Assembly (NCBI GenBank): GCA_963731035.1
Contig: CAVSUY010000013.1
Location: 1 to 64,000 of the forward strand
Direction: 5' to 3'
Origin: JAANXG01 sp963731035
GTDB lineage: Bacteria > Pseudomonadota > Gammaproteobacteria > Arenicellales > JAANXG01
DNA: 64,000 bases
Shown here piece after piece: positions 45,644 through 54,852 of the stretch (its first letter is position 1; each line of letters opens with the position of its first letter). The position numbers were made by a program, and so were the translations under genes. Under the pieces are notes generated by a model. The model did no database searches, was not told where the DNA came from, and saw only the letters and a program-made list of their open reading frames with translations.

Positions 45644-46560
45644 GTCGTAGCAATATCCTCGTGCAGATGGTCCAGATCGACCTGCAGTGCATCGATGAAC
45701 TCGCTGAGCTCGGCGCCGGCAACGTCCACCAGTGACTGCTCACGCACCATCCGCATGACGTGCATCACATCTCGGGTGCCGTCGTCGCTGCGCGGCAGAT
45801 TAGCGAGACTGCCGGCAATCTCGCTGAGACAGAAGCGGATCGTCCTCGGGAAGCGCTCGTCCTGGAACAGGTACTGCAGCACGTCCCTGCGGCTGATCCG
45901 GCGCCGTACCGTCTGTCGATACATCTGGTAGGCGCCCAAGGACTTGAGCACCGCCACCCAGAGCAGGCCCTGAACAGAGGCTGGCAGGTGTTCATCCGCA
46001 TCCAGGTGGTCGATGGTCAGGGCGCCGGTATCGATAATACGCGACGTCATGTCGGCGCGTTCGATGTTACGGCCGAGCTGCAGGAACTCGAAGCCGGCGT
46101 CATGGCTCATGTTGTCCGCCAGCAGGCCACGCAGGCGCTGGCAGCGCGCCATCACCCGATCCAGAAAACGCAGGCGTTCGCGGCGGGCGATGCTGTTAGC
46201 AGCCTGGTCGCGCACAAACACGAACAGCTCGTTGACCAGCGACCATGTCTCGCTGGGCAGCACTTCCCGACAAGTTCGGACGTTCTCCCGTGCCCAGTGG
46301 AAGGATGAACGGATGGACGAGAGGTTGCGTTCATCGGCAAGAAAGAACCGGATCACGTTGCGCTCGCTGGGCTGCTTGTAATGCTCCGAGAAAATCTCTT
46401 CGCTGTCGGTGACGCGGAGAAGCATGTCCCAACCCAGCGATACGTTGATCGGCAGGTCCAGCAGCAGATTGTTGTAGACCGACGCCAACCGGGCGGTGTT
46501 GTCGGCCCGCTCGAGGTAGCGGCCGATCCAGTAAATGCGTTCGGCGACCCGGGACAGCAC
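45619..46560 (-). CDS. Alpha-E domain protein (DUF403)
   Basis: 313 residues, all-helical, opening with the family signature MLSRVAERIYWIGRYLERAD. Alpha-E proteins are partners of circularly permuted ATP-grasp enzymes, often fused or adjacent, and are suspected to take part in peptide ligation; the catalytic role is not established. It starts 2 bases after the ATP-grasp stop and overlaps the zinc peptidase, so the three genes form one operon. Confidence 0.9.
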   Translation of the reverse strand: MLSRVAERIYWIGRYLERADNTARLASVYNNLLLDLPINVSLGWDMLLRVTDSEEIFSEHYKQPSERNVIRFFLADERNLSSIRSSFHWARENVRTCREVLPSETWSLVNELFVFVRDQAANSIARRERLRFLDRVMARCQRLRGLLADNMSHDAGFEFLQLGRNIERADMTSRIIDTGALTIDHLDADEHLPASVQGLLWVAVLKSLGAYQMYRQTVRRRISRRDVLQYLFQDERFPRTIRFCLSEIAGSLANLPRSDDGTRDVMHVMRMVREQSLVDVAGAELSEFIDALQVDLDHLHEDIATTWFEVGTV

Positions 46561-46562
46561 GG

Positions 46563-48005
46563 TCAGCCCTCCATGACCCAGGTGTCCTTGCTACCGCCGC
46601 CCTGGGATGAGTTGACCACCAGGGAGCCGGACCGCAGCGCCACTCGTGTAAGACCGCCCGGCGTCACGTAGTGCTGACGGCCTTGAAGAATGAAGGGCCG
46701 CAGATCGACATGACGGGGCGCGACCGTGCCGTCGGCCAGGGTTGGCACGGTGGAAATCCGCAGGGTGGGCTGGGCGATATAGTTGCGAGGGTCGGCCTTG
46801 ATAAGGGCCGCGAAGCGTTTGCGTTCGGCGGCGCTGGCGTGGGGGCCGACCAGCATACCGTAGCCGCCGGACTCGTTGGCCGGCTTCACCACCAGCTTGT
46901 CCAGGTTGGCCAGGACATGGGAGCGCTCGGAGGCGTCGTCGCAGATGTAAGTCGGCACGTTGGGTACGATGGGATCCTGGTCGAGGTAATAGCGGATCAC
47001 TTTCGGGACATAGGCGTACACCACCTTGTCGTCGGCAACGCCGGCCCCGGGAGCGTTGGCAATGGCGACGTTGCCGGCGCGCCAGGCGCGCATGAGACCC
47101 GGTACTCCCAAGACCGAATCCTTGCGGAACACTTCAGGGTCGAGAAAAGCGTCATCGACACGCCGGTAGATCACGTCCACCCGCACCAGGCCCTCGACCG
47201 CGCGCATGTAGACGCAGTCGTCGTCCAGCACCACCAGGTCGTGGCCCTCCACCAGCTCCGCGCCGATCTGCTGCGCCAGGTAGGCGTGCTCGAAGTACGC
47301 GGAATTGTAGATACCCGGCGTCACGACGACGATCTCGGGATACTCAACGGCCCTGGGCGACAGCGAAGCGAGCATCTCGAACAGTTGCGAGGGATAGTCG
47401 TCCACATTGCGCACCTTGGAGTCCTGGAATACGTCCGGCAGCAGGCGTTTCAGGACACGGCGATTTTCGAGCATGTAAGAAACACCGGAGGGAATACGCA
47501 GGTTGTCTTCCAGGACGTACAAAGTACCGTCGGCATCGCGCACCAGGTCGCTGCCGCAGATGTGGGCCCACACGCCGTGGATGGGAGCAATGCCGCGGCA
47601 TTGCTCCAGGAAATTCCTGGACCGCTCCAGGATGTGGCCCGGCAGGACGCCGTCGCGGACAATCTTCTGACCGTGATAGAGGTCATCAATGAACAGGTTC
47701 AAGGCGGTGAGGCGCTGCACGAGGCCCCGTTCCACGCGGTCCCATTCCCGGGCCGACAGGACTCTCGGGATGAGATCGAAGGGCCAAGCACGGTCGATAT
47801 TGCCACCCTCGTTGTAAACGGTAAAGGTGATCCCCATCTCGATCATCGCCGCGTCGATGGATCGCTGCAGCACATGCAAATCCTCGTCGCTGAGCTTCTT
47901 CAGCGAGCGGATCAGGGAGCGCGCGGCGACCCGGGGCCTGCCTGGACCGCTGAATAGCTCATCGTAGGTATCGATCGGCGTGTAACTTTTCCAGTCAGTA
48001 GCCAT
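46563..48005 (-). CDS. Circularly permuted ATP-grasp type 2 protein (DUF404/DUF407)
   Basis: 480 residues from ATG 48005; an in-frame TTG at 48020 is less likely. SGPGRPRVAARSLIRSL at the N-terminus, AWPFDLIPRVLSAREW, LEDNLRIPSGVSYMLENRR and the C-terminal LDKLVVKPANESGGYGMLVG (Lys and the glycine loop) mark the permuted ATP-grasp of the Anbu-associated type. Such ligases form peptide or amide bonds using ATP. First gene of the operon ATP-grasp, alpha-E, zinc peptidase. Confidence 0.9.
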   Translation of the reverse strand: MATDWKSYTPIDTYDELFSGPGRPRVAARSLIRSLKKLSDEDLHVLQRSIDAAMIEMGITFTVYNEGGNIDRAWPFDLIPRVLSAREWDRVERGLVQRLTALNLFIDDLYHGQKIVRDGVLPGHILERSRNFLEQCRGIAPIHGVWAHICGSDLVRDADGTLYVLEDNLRIPSGVSYMLENRRVLKRLLPDVFQDSKVRNVDDYPSQLFEMLASLSPRAVEYPEIVVVTPGIYNSAYFEHAYLAQQIGAELVEGHDLVVLDDDCVYMRAVEGLVRVDVIYRRVDDAFLDPEVFRKDSVLGVPGLMRAWRAGNVAIANAPGAGVADDKVVYAYVPKVIRYYLDQDPIVPNVPTYICDDASERSHVLANLDKLVVKPANESGGYGMLVGPHASAAERKRFAALIKADPRNYIAQPTLRISTVPTLADGTVAPRHVDLRPFILQGRQHYVTPGGLTRVALRSGSLVVNSSQGGGSKDTWVMEG

Positions 48006-48044
48006 CGTTGAGCTGCTCAATCAGATCACCACGCTCTGCAGGCT

Positions 48045-48469
48045 TCATTCCGGCTCGTATCTGCCGCGGGCAATGATATTGAAGGACATGCCCCACCGCT
48101 CCTTATTCAGGTAGAAGACACCGCTCCATAAGGTGTTGTGATGAGTATGGATGTGATGGGACTGTCCTGGTTCCAGGCAGTTCATCCACATCTGCGTAAT
48201 CTCATATTCATACTCGTCGCTGTACTCGAATATCTCGCGACAGATTCCGCTGACTTCCTCCAGGAGGAGATTGGTGAGCGGCTCGAACCCCGGCTCCTCG
48301 TAAAAATCGAATTTCACGTTGGGCTCGCCGGAGACGTCACATCCCTGTATTTCGTATAGTCGCACAGCGTATCCGACAATCCATCCGCGTCCAGCATGTA
48401 TAGGCTATGGAAGAACAGCCGTTTCTCTTCCTTGTTCGCAGGAACGGGTATGAAATCTCTGTTACTCAT
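48045..48469 (-). pseudogene. Broken 2OG-Fe(II) oxygenase-like gene (two frames)
   Basis: ATG 48469, preceded by AGGTTGAG, starts a frame (MSNRDFIPVPANKEEKRLFF...) that stops at 48314 after 51 codons. A second frame, open from about 48398 with a GTG at 48365, gives 106 residues to a stop at 48045. It carries the 2OG-oxygenase family pattern: MWMNCLEPGQSHHIHTHHNT then LWSGVFYL. The distal iron-binding His and 2OG-binding Arg expected further on are missing, so the 3' end is also short. Frameshift decay is the simplest reading; two overlapping small genes are possible. It lies 39 bases upstream of the ATP-grasp operon on the same strand. Confidence 0.5.
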
Positions 48470-48624
48470 GCTCAACCTGCCGGCAGACGTTTGTGTTTCT
48501 CCGCGCGACGCACCGCTTTGGTGCATCGCCTTTGCAGTCAGGCAAAGTATTCTAACCCGATGTTTCGACGGCGCGAGTCGATGTACCATTTGAAGTGAGC
48601 GTACCCACGATGAGATCGAGCGGG

Positions 48625-49062
48625 TCAGACCCTGACGCGCTCCAGCGCCACCCTGATGCGGGACGGTATGGACACGGGCCTGCGGCTCTCCCTGTCAACG
48701 AACACGTGCACGAATTCCCCGGCGGCGGCCACCGTCTGGCCACTCTCACTGAACAGCCCGATCTCGTAGCGCACGCTGGAGTTGCCAAGGTGGCCCACGG
48801 CCAGCCCGGCATCCACGGTCTCCGGAAAAACCAGTGATGCCATGAAGTTGCAGCGTGTCTCGACGGCGATGCCGATAACCGCGCCGCCATGGATATCCAG
48901 GCCGCCTTCGCGGATCAGGTAATCGTTCACCACGGTATCGAAGTATGAGTAATACACGACGTTGTTCACGTGGCCGTAGATATCGTTGTCCATCCAGCGG
49001 GTGGGGATAGCCAGTAGATGGCGATAATAGTCGCGCGTTCGCGTCTTGAGGTCATCGTTCAT
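48625..49062 (-). CDS. Hotdog acyl-CoA thioesterase (YbgC/4HBT type)
   Basis: 145 residues. IPTRWMDNDIYGHVNNVVYYSYFD contains the conserved Asp of the 4-hydroxybenzoyl-CoA thioesterase family, followed by TRCNFMASLVFPETVDAGL and RYEIGLFSE. It hydrolyses short-chain acyl-CoA esters in the cytosol; the specific ester is unknown. It lies downstream of the acyl-CoA synthetase gene on the same strand, with a 182-base gap that holds a hairpin repeat. Confidence 0.87.
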   Translation of the reverse strand: MNDDLKTRTRDYYRHLLAIPTRWMDNDIYGHVNNVVYYSYFDTVVNDYLIREGGLDIHGGAVIGIAVETRCNFMASLVFPETVDAGLAVGHLGNSSVRYEIGLFSESGQTVAAAGEFVHVFVDRESRRPVSIPSRIRVALERVRV

Positions 49063-49172
49063 ACACGTGCAATCCTAGCTGAATTCCGGCGCCCGGGGCG
49101 AAAACCGGGGGAAGGTTTCGTTCGTCCGCAGGTGGGAGGGGAGCAGGCCGGGGATGGACGACGAATCATACG

Positions 49173-49213
49173 GCCCTCACCCCAACCCTCTCCCGCAAGC
49201 GGGAGAGGGAGTT
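49173..49213. repeat. CCCTCACCCCAACCCTCTCCC hairpin repeat
   Basis: CTCTCCCGCAAGCGGGAGAG forms an 8-bp stem. Same family as the units at 5177-5296, 9717 and 16794. Confidence 0.7.
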
Positions 49214-49244
49214 GTCGTGGCGAAGACAATACAGTAGCCGCCCA

Positions 49245-51029
49245 TCAATGGGCGTCTTCCTCCAGGCTGGAGGTGTCGCCCTCCTCCAGCCCCAGCTCCC
49301 GCGCCTTGATGAGGCGCCGCATGATCTTGCCGGAACGGGTCTTGGGGAGCCCGGACTTGAATTCGATCCTCCTGGGAGCGATAGCCGCTCCCAGGCGCTT
49401 GCGGGCGAAACCGGTCAGTTCCATACGCAAGTCCTCGCCCGGCTCGTAACCCGAATGCAGCACCACGTAGGCCTTCACGATCTCGCCGGCCGTCTCGTCC
49501 GGTATCCCGATCACACCTGCCTCCGCCACGGCCGGATGCTCCATCAAGACGCTTTCCACCTCGAAAGGGCCGGTGAGGTGTCCCGAGGTCTTGATGACAT
49601 CGTCAACCCGGCCCACGAACCAGTAATAGCCGTCGGCATCTCTGCGCGCCAGATCGCCGGTCAGGTACCAGCCGTGGGCAAAGCTGCGCAGGTAGAGCTC
49701 GTGCTGGTGGAGATAGTCGCGGAACATCGACGGCCAACCCGGGCGCAGCGCGAGCTCGCCCTGGCGGCCGGGCTCGTTGACTTCCTCTACTGCGCCATCC
49801 ACCCGCCTGACGATGCCGGCCTCGACCCCCGGCAGAGGTTTGCCCATGGAACCGGGCCGCACCGTCATTGCTGCGTAGTTGGCGATCATGATGCCGCCTG
49901 TTTCGGTCTGCCACCAGTTGTCGTGAATCGGCATGCCGAAGGCCTCCACACCCCACGCCACCGCCTCGGGATTGAGCGGCTCGCCGACGCTGGCAATGAA
50001 ACGCAGGGCGGGAAACCGATGCTCTCGTATAGGCTCCAGGCCTGCTTTCATCAGCATACGCACGGCCGTGGGCGCGGTGTACCACACGGTCACCGAGAAC
50101 TCCGCCAGGTTGGCGTACCAGCGAGCCGCGTCGAACTCGGCCTCGTCCACCAGCATGGTCGCGCCGTGCAACAACGGTGCGATGATGCCGTAGGAAGTCC
50201 CCGTGACCCAGCCGGGGTCCGCGGTGCACCAGAAGACGTCGTCCCGATGCAGATCGAGGGCGTACTTCGCCGAGGCGTAGTGCATCAGCGCCGCCTCATG
50301 GACGTGGACCGCACCCTTGGGTTGTCCCGTCGTGCCACTGGTGAAGTGCAACAGCGCCTGGTTCCCGGGGCGGGTGTCGGGCGTCGCGGTGCGGGGTTCT
50401 ACATCCCCCATGAGTGACGGCAGCGATCGTGTTCCATCCGGGGCGTCGTCCGCCGTCCGCGCGTCAATCAGGAGCACATGCTCGAGTTCCGGCAGCCGTG
50501 CGCGCTGCGGCGCCACCTTGCGCTGGTAGTTCCGAACGGTGGTCAGCAGCACACTGCCGCCGCCGGCCGCCACCCTCTGCCGGATCGGCTCCGGCCCGAA
50601 GGCGGAGAATAGCGGGCAGAAAACCGCTCCATAGCGGAGGGCGCCCAGCGCGCCGATATACAGCAGCGGAACGCGACCGCACAGGCTGAATACGCGGTCG
50701 CCGCTTTCAACCCCGAGGTCGGAAAGGACCTGTCCGAAGCGCCGGGTGGAGTCGAGCAGATCGGCATAGGTAAGGCGGACGTCCTGCTCGCGGGAGCCCG
50801 AGATCCAGATCAGCGCGGTCTTGTCGGCCAGTTCACCGCTGGCGTGGCGGTCAACGGCTTCAAAACCGATATTGAGACCGCCACCGGAAAGATACGCCAG
50901 CTCGTCGCGGACTGAGTCCCAGCTGAAGTTGCGGCATTCGCTCTCGTAGTCCAGCATATTAGGGCGCGCCGAGAACGACGAGGGATGTTTCTCGATGGGC
51001 GGCCAGCTCTTGCCAGTCGGTTCATTCAT
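49245..51029 (-). CDS. Acetyl/propionyl-CoA synthetase-like AMP-forming ligase
   Basis: 594 residues. ATG 51029 is chosen because AGGAG lies 6 bases before it; earlier in-frame codons lack this. The N-terminal NFSWDSVRDELAYLSGGGLN places it with acetyl-CoA synthetases. Adenylation motifs LLHFTSGTTGQPKGAVHVHE and NWWQTETGGIMIAN, hinge TGDLARRDADGYYWFVGRVD and C-terminal KTRSGKIMRR (catalytic Lys) are intact. It activates acetate or another short acid to its CoA ester with ATP. Confidence 0.9.
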   Translation of the reverse strand: MNEPTGKSWPPIEKHPSSFSARPNMLDYESECRNFSWDSVRDELAYLSGGGLNIGFEAVDRHASGELADKTALIWISGSREQDVRLTYADLLDSTRRFGQVLSDLGVESGDRVFSLCGRVPLLYIGALGALRYGAVFCPLFSAFGPEPIRQRVAAGGGSVLLTTVRNYQRKVAPQRARLPELEHVLLIDARTADDAPDGTRSLPSLMGDVEPRTATPDTRPGNQALLHFTSGTTGQPKGAVHVHEAALMHYASAKYALDLHRDDVFWCTADPGWVTGTSYGIIAPLLHGATMLVDEAEFDAARWYANLAEFSVTVWYTAPTAVRMLMKAGLEPIREHRFPALRFIASVGEPLNPEAVAWGVEAFGMPIHDNWWQTETGGIMIANYAAMTVRPGSMGKPLPGVEAGIVRRVDGAVEEVNEPGRQGELALRPGWPSMFRDYLHQHELYLRSFAHGWYLTGDLARRDADGYYWFVGRVDDVIKTSGHLTGPFEVESVLMEHPAVAEAGVIGIPDETAGEIVKAYVVLHSGYEPGEDLRMELTGFARKRLGAAIAPRRIEFKSGLPKTRSGKIMRRLIKARELGLEEGDTSSLEEDAH

Positions 51030-51253
51030 TCGCTGCTCCTGTTCACTGTTCATTCTCGTTGATCCCGACCTTGAAAAATACGGATTCCGGTAGCACGAGT
51101 AGGGGCTGGTGGTTCCACGAAACGGCGCGGCCGTTCCCGTGACCCATATCGGCCTGCGTTGGCCCCGAACCGGCAGTGCGCGGGCGCAAGATCCCAAGCC
51201 GCCGCGGCCTTCAGCCGGATGAATACATCGACATCTGTCTCGACGAGGTAACC

Positions 51254-51463
51254 ATGAAACTCAGTGCCCGAAACGTCCTGAAAGGGAAAGTCAAGTCCGT
51301 CCAGAAGGGCGCCGTCAACAGCGAGGTAATCCTCGCGTTGCCCGACGGCACCGAGATCGTCTCGGTGATTACCAACAGCTCCGCACAGCACCTCGGCCTC
51401 GCGCCGGGCAAGGAGGCTTCTGCCGTCATCAAGGCATCCAACGTGATGATTGGCACGGACTGA
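51254..51463 (+). CDS. Molbindin-like TOBE/Mop domain protein
   Basis: 69 residues with a GAGG site before ATG 51254. A single TOBE domain: MKLSARNVLKGKVKSVQKGA, NSEVILALPDG, TNSSAQHLGLAPGKEASAVI and IKASNVMIG. Such small proteins form oligomers that store or buffer molybdate or tungstate. Its place beside two moeA-type genes fits a molybdenum role. Confidence 0.88.
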   Translation: MKLSARNVLKGKVKSVQKGAVNSEVILALPDGTEIVSVITNSSAQHLGLAPGKEASAVIKASNVMIGTD

Positions 51464-51583
51464 GACGCGTGAAGTTCCGCCGGGAGCGGCCGGCCCATGG
51501 CGGGCCGCCTCCCACTGGGCCGCGGCGCGGCGAATGGAATACCGCGCCGTCGACCTTCTCCCTCTGATTGCTCCGGACAACAG

Positions 51584-52813
51584 CTAGTTGATGCCGGGCG
51601 GCGTGTACACGGAGACCTTTTTGCCGACGCCGCGGAGGGCGTACTGTCCTTCGTTGATCCAATCCAGCTTCATGTGCCTGGCAAAGGATTCACTCACCAG
51701 GATCGTGCGATTCAATGACTTGGTCAGGGATTCCAGTCTCGCGACCTCGTTTGCAGCCGGACCGACGACGGAGAACTCCACTCGCTCCGGAACACCGATG
51801 TTTCCGAACAACAGCTCTCCGATGTGCAGTGCTAGTCCGAACTCGAGCCGCTCTTCCCCGCGCGCTTCACGCTTCTCGTTTACCAGCAGCAGTTTCTCGC
51901 GGGCTGTTGCCGCAGCCTGCATGGCAAGTTGACACGCCTGTTCCGCACTATTCCCGCCTCCGATCGGAAAAATCGCGAGCACGGCGTCCCCAATGAATCG
52001 CAGAACCTCGCCGCCGTGCCGCAAAACCGCGCCGGCCGTTGATTCGAAATACTGATTGAGCGTCTCCAGGAAGGCCGGTCCGGACATGGAGTCGGCCAGC
52101 CGCGTCGAGTCGCGCATGTCGCTGTACCAGATTACAGCGTGTATGTTGTCGCCATCGCCCAGTTTGATCTGCCCGTTCAACACACGGGCGCCGGCGCCCG
52201 GACCCAGATAGGCGGAGAGGATATTCTCCGTAATTCGGGACTGGATGTTGATCTTGAATGCGACCGCCAAGCGTTGCTCGATTCGATTCAGCGAGCGAAT
52301 GTCCGTATTGGTGAAGCCGTTCGCGCGATCCGTACACCACGATCCAACGAGGCCTCTCGCCAGTGTGTCGGACGCGGCGTTCTCATCGAACGAGATCGCG
52401 AAACCGAAATAGTCGGTAAAGCCCTGATCGTGAAATTCCTGGAGAATCGGAAAATCGATTATGGCGGAATCGCCCGTCAGGTGCCGGCGCAGGTAGCGTA
52501 TCCTGTTTTCGAGCAAGTAAAAGAACGGGCTCCTTTCGAACTCTTCCCTGTCTGCGCCGTGCAGATAGTTCGCGGCTTCGATCTCCTCGCCCAACCGCCA
52601 GCGGAGCGACTGCGAGTCAAACAGGGGATGCAGGACCCTGAATGCGACCTGGCCCCGTGCCACGGGGACGCCCGCGGCGTACAGTTGCTTGCAGGTTCCC
52701 TCATAGATCTGGTCGAGGGGAGCATCCCCCAGGGCCTGACCGACCAGCCAATCGGCGAGGGAATCGATAAGAGGGTTGCCGTGATCGGTGTCAAAGCTGT
52801 CAACGGTACTCAT
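51584..52813 (-). CDS. Class III adenylate/guanylate cyclase
   Basis: 409 residues, no membrane segment. The C-terminal cyclase domain (about 215-400) keeps both metal-binding Asp residues (WYSDMRDSTR and RFIGDAVLAIF) and the transition-state Asn/Arg (GPAANEVARL). In that last motif the base-specifying Asp of GDTVN is Pro, so nucleotide preference is uncertain. The N-terminal 210 residues look like a GAF-like sensor (DRANGFTNTDIRSLNRIEQR). The upstream moeA-PBP gene is 61 bases away on the same strand. Confidence 0.85.
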   Translation of the reverse strand: MSTVDSFDTDHGNPLIDSLADWLVGQALGDAPLDQIYEGTCKQLYAAGVPVARGQVAFRVLHPLFDSQSLRWRLGEEIEAANYLHGADREEFERSPFFYLLENRIRYLRRHLTGDSAIIDFPILQEFHDQGFTDYFGFAISFDENAASDTLARGLVGSWCTDRANGFTNTDIRSLNRIEQRLAVAFKINIQSRITENILSAYLGPGAGARVLNGQIKLGDGDNIHAVIWYSDMRDSTRLADSMSGPAFLETLNQYFESTAGAVLRHGGEVLRFIGDAVLAIFPIGGGNSAEQACQLAMQAAATAREKLLLVNEKREARGEERLEFGLALHIGELLFGNIGVPERVEFSVVGPAANEVARLESLTKSLNRTILVSESFARHMKLDWINEGQYALRGVGKKVSVYTPPGIN

Positions 52814-52874
52814 CGTCTGCCTCAGTGTGATAGTGACAGAAGCCGGTCCAGAATGTCCCTACCGAACGGTCCCG

Positions 52875-54830
52875 TCATACCCGGAAGCCGAGCTCCTCCA
52901 GCTCCCGCCGCACAGCATCGTCCTGAAGAAGCTCGACGAAGCGCCTCACGGCGCGCCGGTCGCGTCTCGCCCGGGGTATGACGAAATCGTAGTGCTCCTC
53001 CCGTAAGGGGACAAAACCCAGACCGTAATCGCGGGCCACGGTGTCGATGGCAACACCCCAGTCGGCGCGCCCCTGGGCCACGGCGGTGGCCACCGCGTTG
53101 TGGGACTTGGTCTGCACGGCGTAGCCGGGCGGCTGGCGGCCGTTCAGCAGGGCGTCGATAAGAATGCGCGTACCACTGCCCACATTGCGATTTACCATCA
53201 CGCATTCGGGATCGCTCAGCGCGGTCTCCACAGCCTGCTGCGCCGTGGTCATGCCCGCGAAGCGCGGGTCGTCTTCGCGGAATACTACGCCCTGCAGGCG
53301 TCGGTAGCCCGTCACCAGTTCGAGGCCCTCCTCCAGGAACGGCCGGTTGTACTCGCCGGTCTCGGGATCCATGAGATGGATGCCGGCGATATCGCACTCC
53401 CCGCGACGGGCGGCGGTGAGCCCCCCGGTACTGCCCACGTTCATCGCCTTGGTGTTGAAGCCCTCGCGCTGCAGCCGGCCCAGCAGCCGGTCGAGGCCCA
53501 CGCAGTGGCTGCCGATGGCTACCAGATCCGCCGGCTCCAGGCGCCGGGATATCAATTGGACCCCAACCTCCTCCCCGGCGGCGAGCTGCTCCTGCTGGGC
53601 GGGAATGACGATGAACCCGTCGGCGTGGCTGAACGAGGTCACCGCACCGGAGCCCTTTCCGATCGGGTACGCGGCGAGACCGTGGTCCGAATCGACCAGG
53701 TTCACAAGCTTGAACTCCGTACGCCCGCGCTCGGAATTCACGCGGGTGGCGATGGTCGCCCGCACAATCTCGTTGTCGTCCTCCCGCGCGCCCGCCAGGA
53801 CCCTGAGAACCGGCGCCACAAAACGGTGAAAGGTGAAGATCGCAGAGGTGGGAAAGCCGGGCAGGATGACTACAGGCTTGCCGTCGGAGACCGCCAGGCA
53901 CAGTGGCTTGCCCGGCTTGATTGCAACGCCGTGCACCAGCACCCCGGGGTTGCGCAGCCGGGACACGACCTCGTAGCACAGGTCGCCCGCGCCCTTGGAG
54001 GTGCCACCCGACAGGATCACCATGTCGCAATCCAACCCGCGCCGCAGGATTTCCTCCACCTGCCCCGCATCGTCGGCAACGACCCCGAGGCGTACCGCCT
54101 CGCCGCCCAATTCCTCCACGGCCGCCGAGATGATCGCCTGGTTGGAATCGTAGACCCCCCCTTCTCGCAGCTCCCGCCCAGGGGTCACGATCTCGTCGCC
54201 GGTCGAGATGACCGCCACCCGCGGCCTGCGGTAGACCGGCGCCGATTCCCGGCCGATCGCCGCCAGCACCCCGATCTCCCGCGAGGTAAGACGCTGTCCC
54301 GTTCGCAGCACTGTCTCGCCGCGCCCGATGTCGGTACCCGCGAAGGTGATGAAAGCGCCGGCCGCGACCGGATGCCGGACCTGCAGGGACTCGCGGCCGT
54401 CCATCTCAACGATGTCCGTGTGTTCCACCATCACCACGGCGTCGGCCCCGCGCGGAATCATGCCGCCCGTTGCAACCACGGTGGCCGTACCCGCGGCCAC
54501 CGCTACGCGGGGCACCACTCCCGGCGTAATCACCTCGTCGTTCAGCGCCAGGATACGCGGTACATCTTCGCCGGCGCCCGCCGTGTCCGCGGCGCGAACC
54601 GCGAAGCCATCGACGTTGGTGCGATCGAAGGCCGGCACGTCGACGGCGGCGGCGACGTCGTCGGAAATGACGCGGTTGAGCACATCGGCCAGGGCGAGCG
54701 TTTCCGTCCCAAGGGGCTCCATCCGAATGCACGACCTGAACTTCTCGGCAGCCTCGCTGACGCCGGCGACATCCAGAAACTGCCGCTGGCGGGAAGCGCG
54801 GCGTCGGCTCAGACCTTTCGCATCGACCAT
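52875..54830 (-). CDS. MoeA-type molybdopterin molybdenumtransferase fused to a PBP-like domain
   Basis: 651 residues. Residues 1 to about 410 are MoeA: GGMIPRGADAVVMVEHTD, VISTGDEIVTPG, LSGGTSKGAGD and IKPGKPLCLAV, with C-terminal domain IV. It inserts molybdate into adenylylated molybdopterin. From about 430 a periplasmic-binding-protein-like domain follows (IGSHCVGLDRLLGRLQREGF; VNRNVGSGTRILIDALL), as in the known MoeA/LysR-substrate-like fusions; it may sense or bind an oxyanion in the cytosol. The second moeA gene ends 22 bases upstream on the same strand. Confidence 0.92.
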   Translation of the reverse strand: MVDAKGLSRRRASRQRQFLDVAGVSEAAEKFRSCIRMEPLGTETLALADVLNRVISDDVAAAVDVPAFDRTNVDGFAVRAADTAGAGEDVPRILALNDEVITPGVVPRVAVAAGTATVVATGGMIPRGADAVVMVEHTDIVEMDGRESLQVRHPVAAGAFITFAGTDIGRGETVLRTGQRLTSREIGVLAAIGRESAPVYRRPRVAVISTGDEIVTPGRELREGGVYDSNQAIISAAVEELGGEAVRLGVVADDAGQVEEILRRGLDCDMVILSGGTSKGAGDLCYEVVSRLRNPGVLVHGVAIKPGKPLCLAVSDGKPVVILPGFPTSAIFTFHRFVAPVLRVLAGAREDDNEIVRATIATRVNSERGRTEFKLVNLVDSDHGLAAYPIGKGSGAVTSFSHADGFIVIPAQQEQLAAGEEVGVQLISRRLEPADLVAIGSHCVGLDRLLGRLQREGFNTKAMNVGSTGGLTAARRGECDIAGIHLMDPETGEYNRPFLEEGLELVTGYRRLQGVVFREDDPRFAGMTTAQQAVETALSDPECVMVNRNVGSGTRILIDALLNGRQPPGYAVQTKSHNAVATAVAQGRADWGVAIDTVARDYGLGFVPLREEHYDFVIPRARRDRRAVRRFVELLQDDAVRRELEELGFRV

Positions 54831-54852
54831 GCGTTATTCCCCCGGAAAACTC

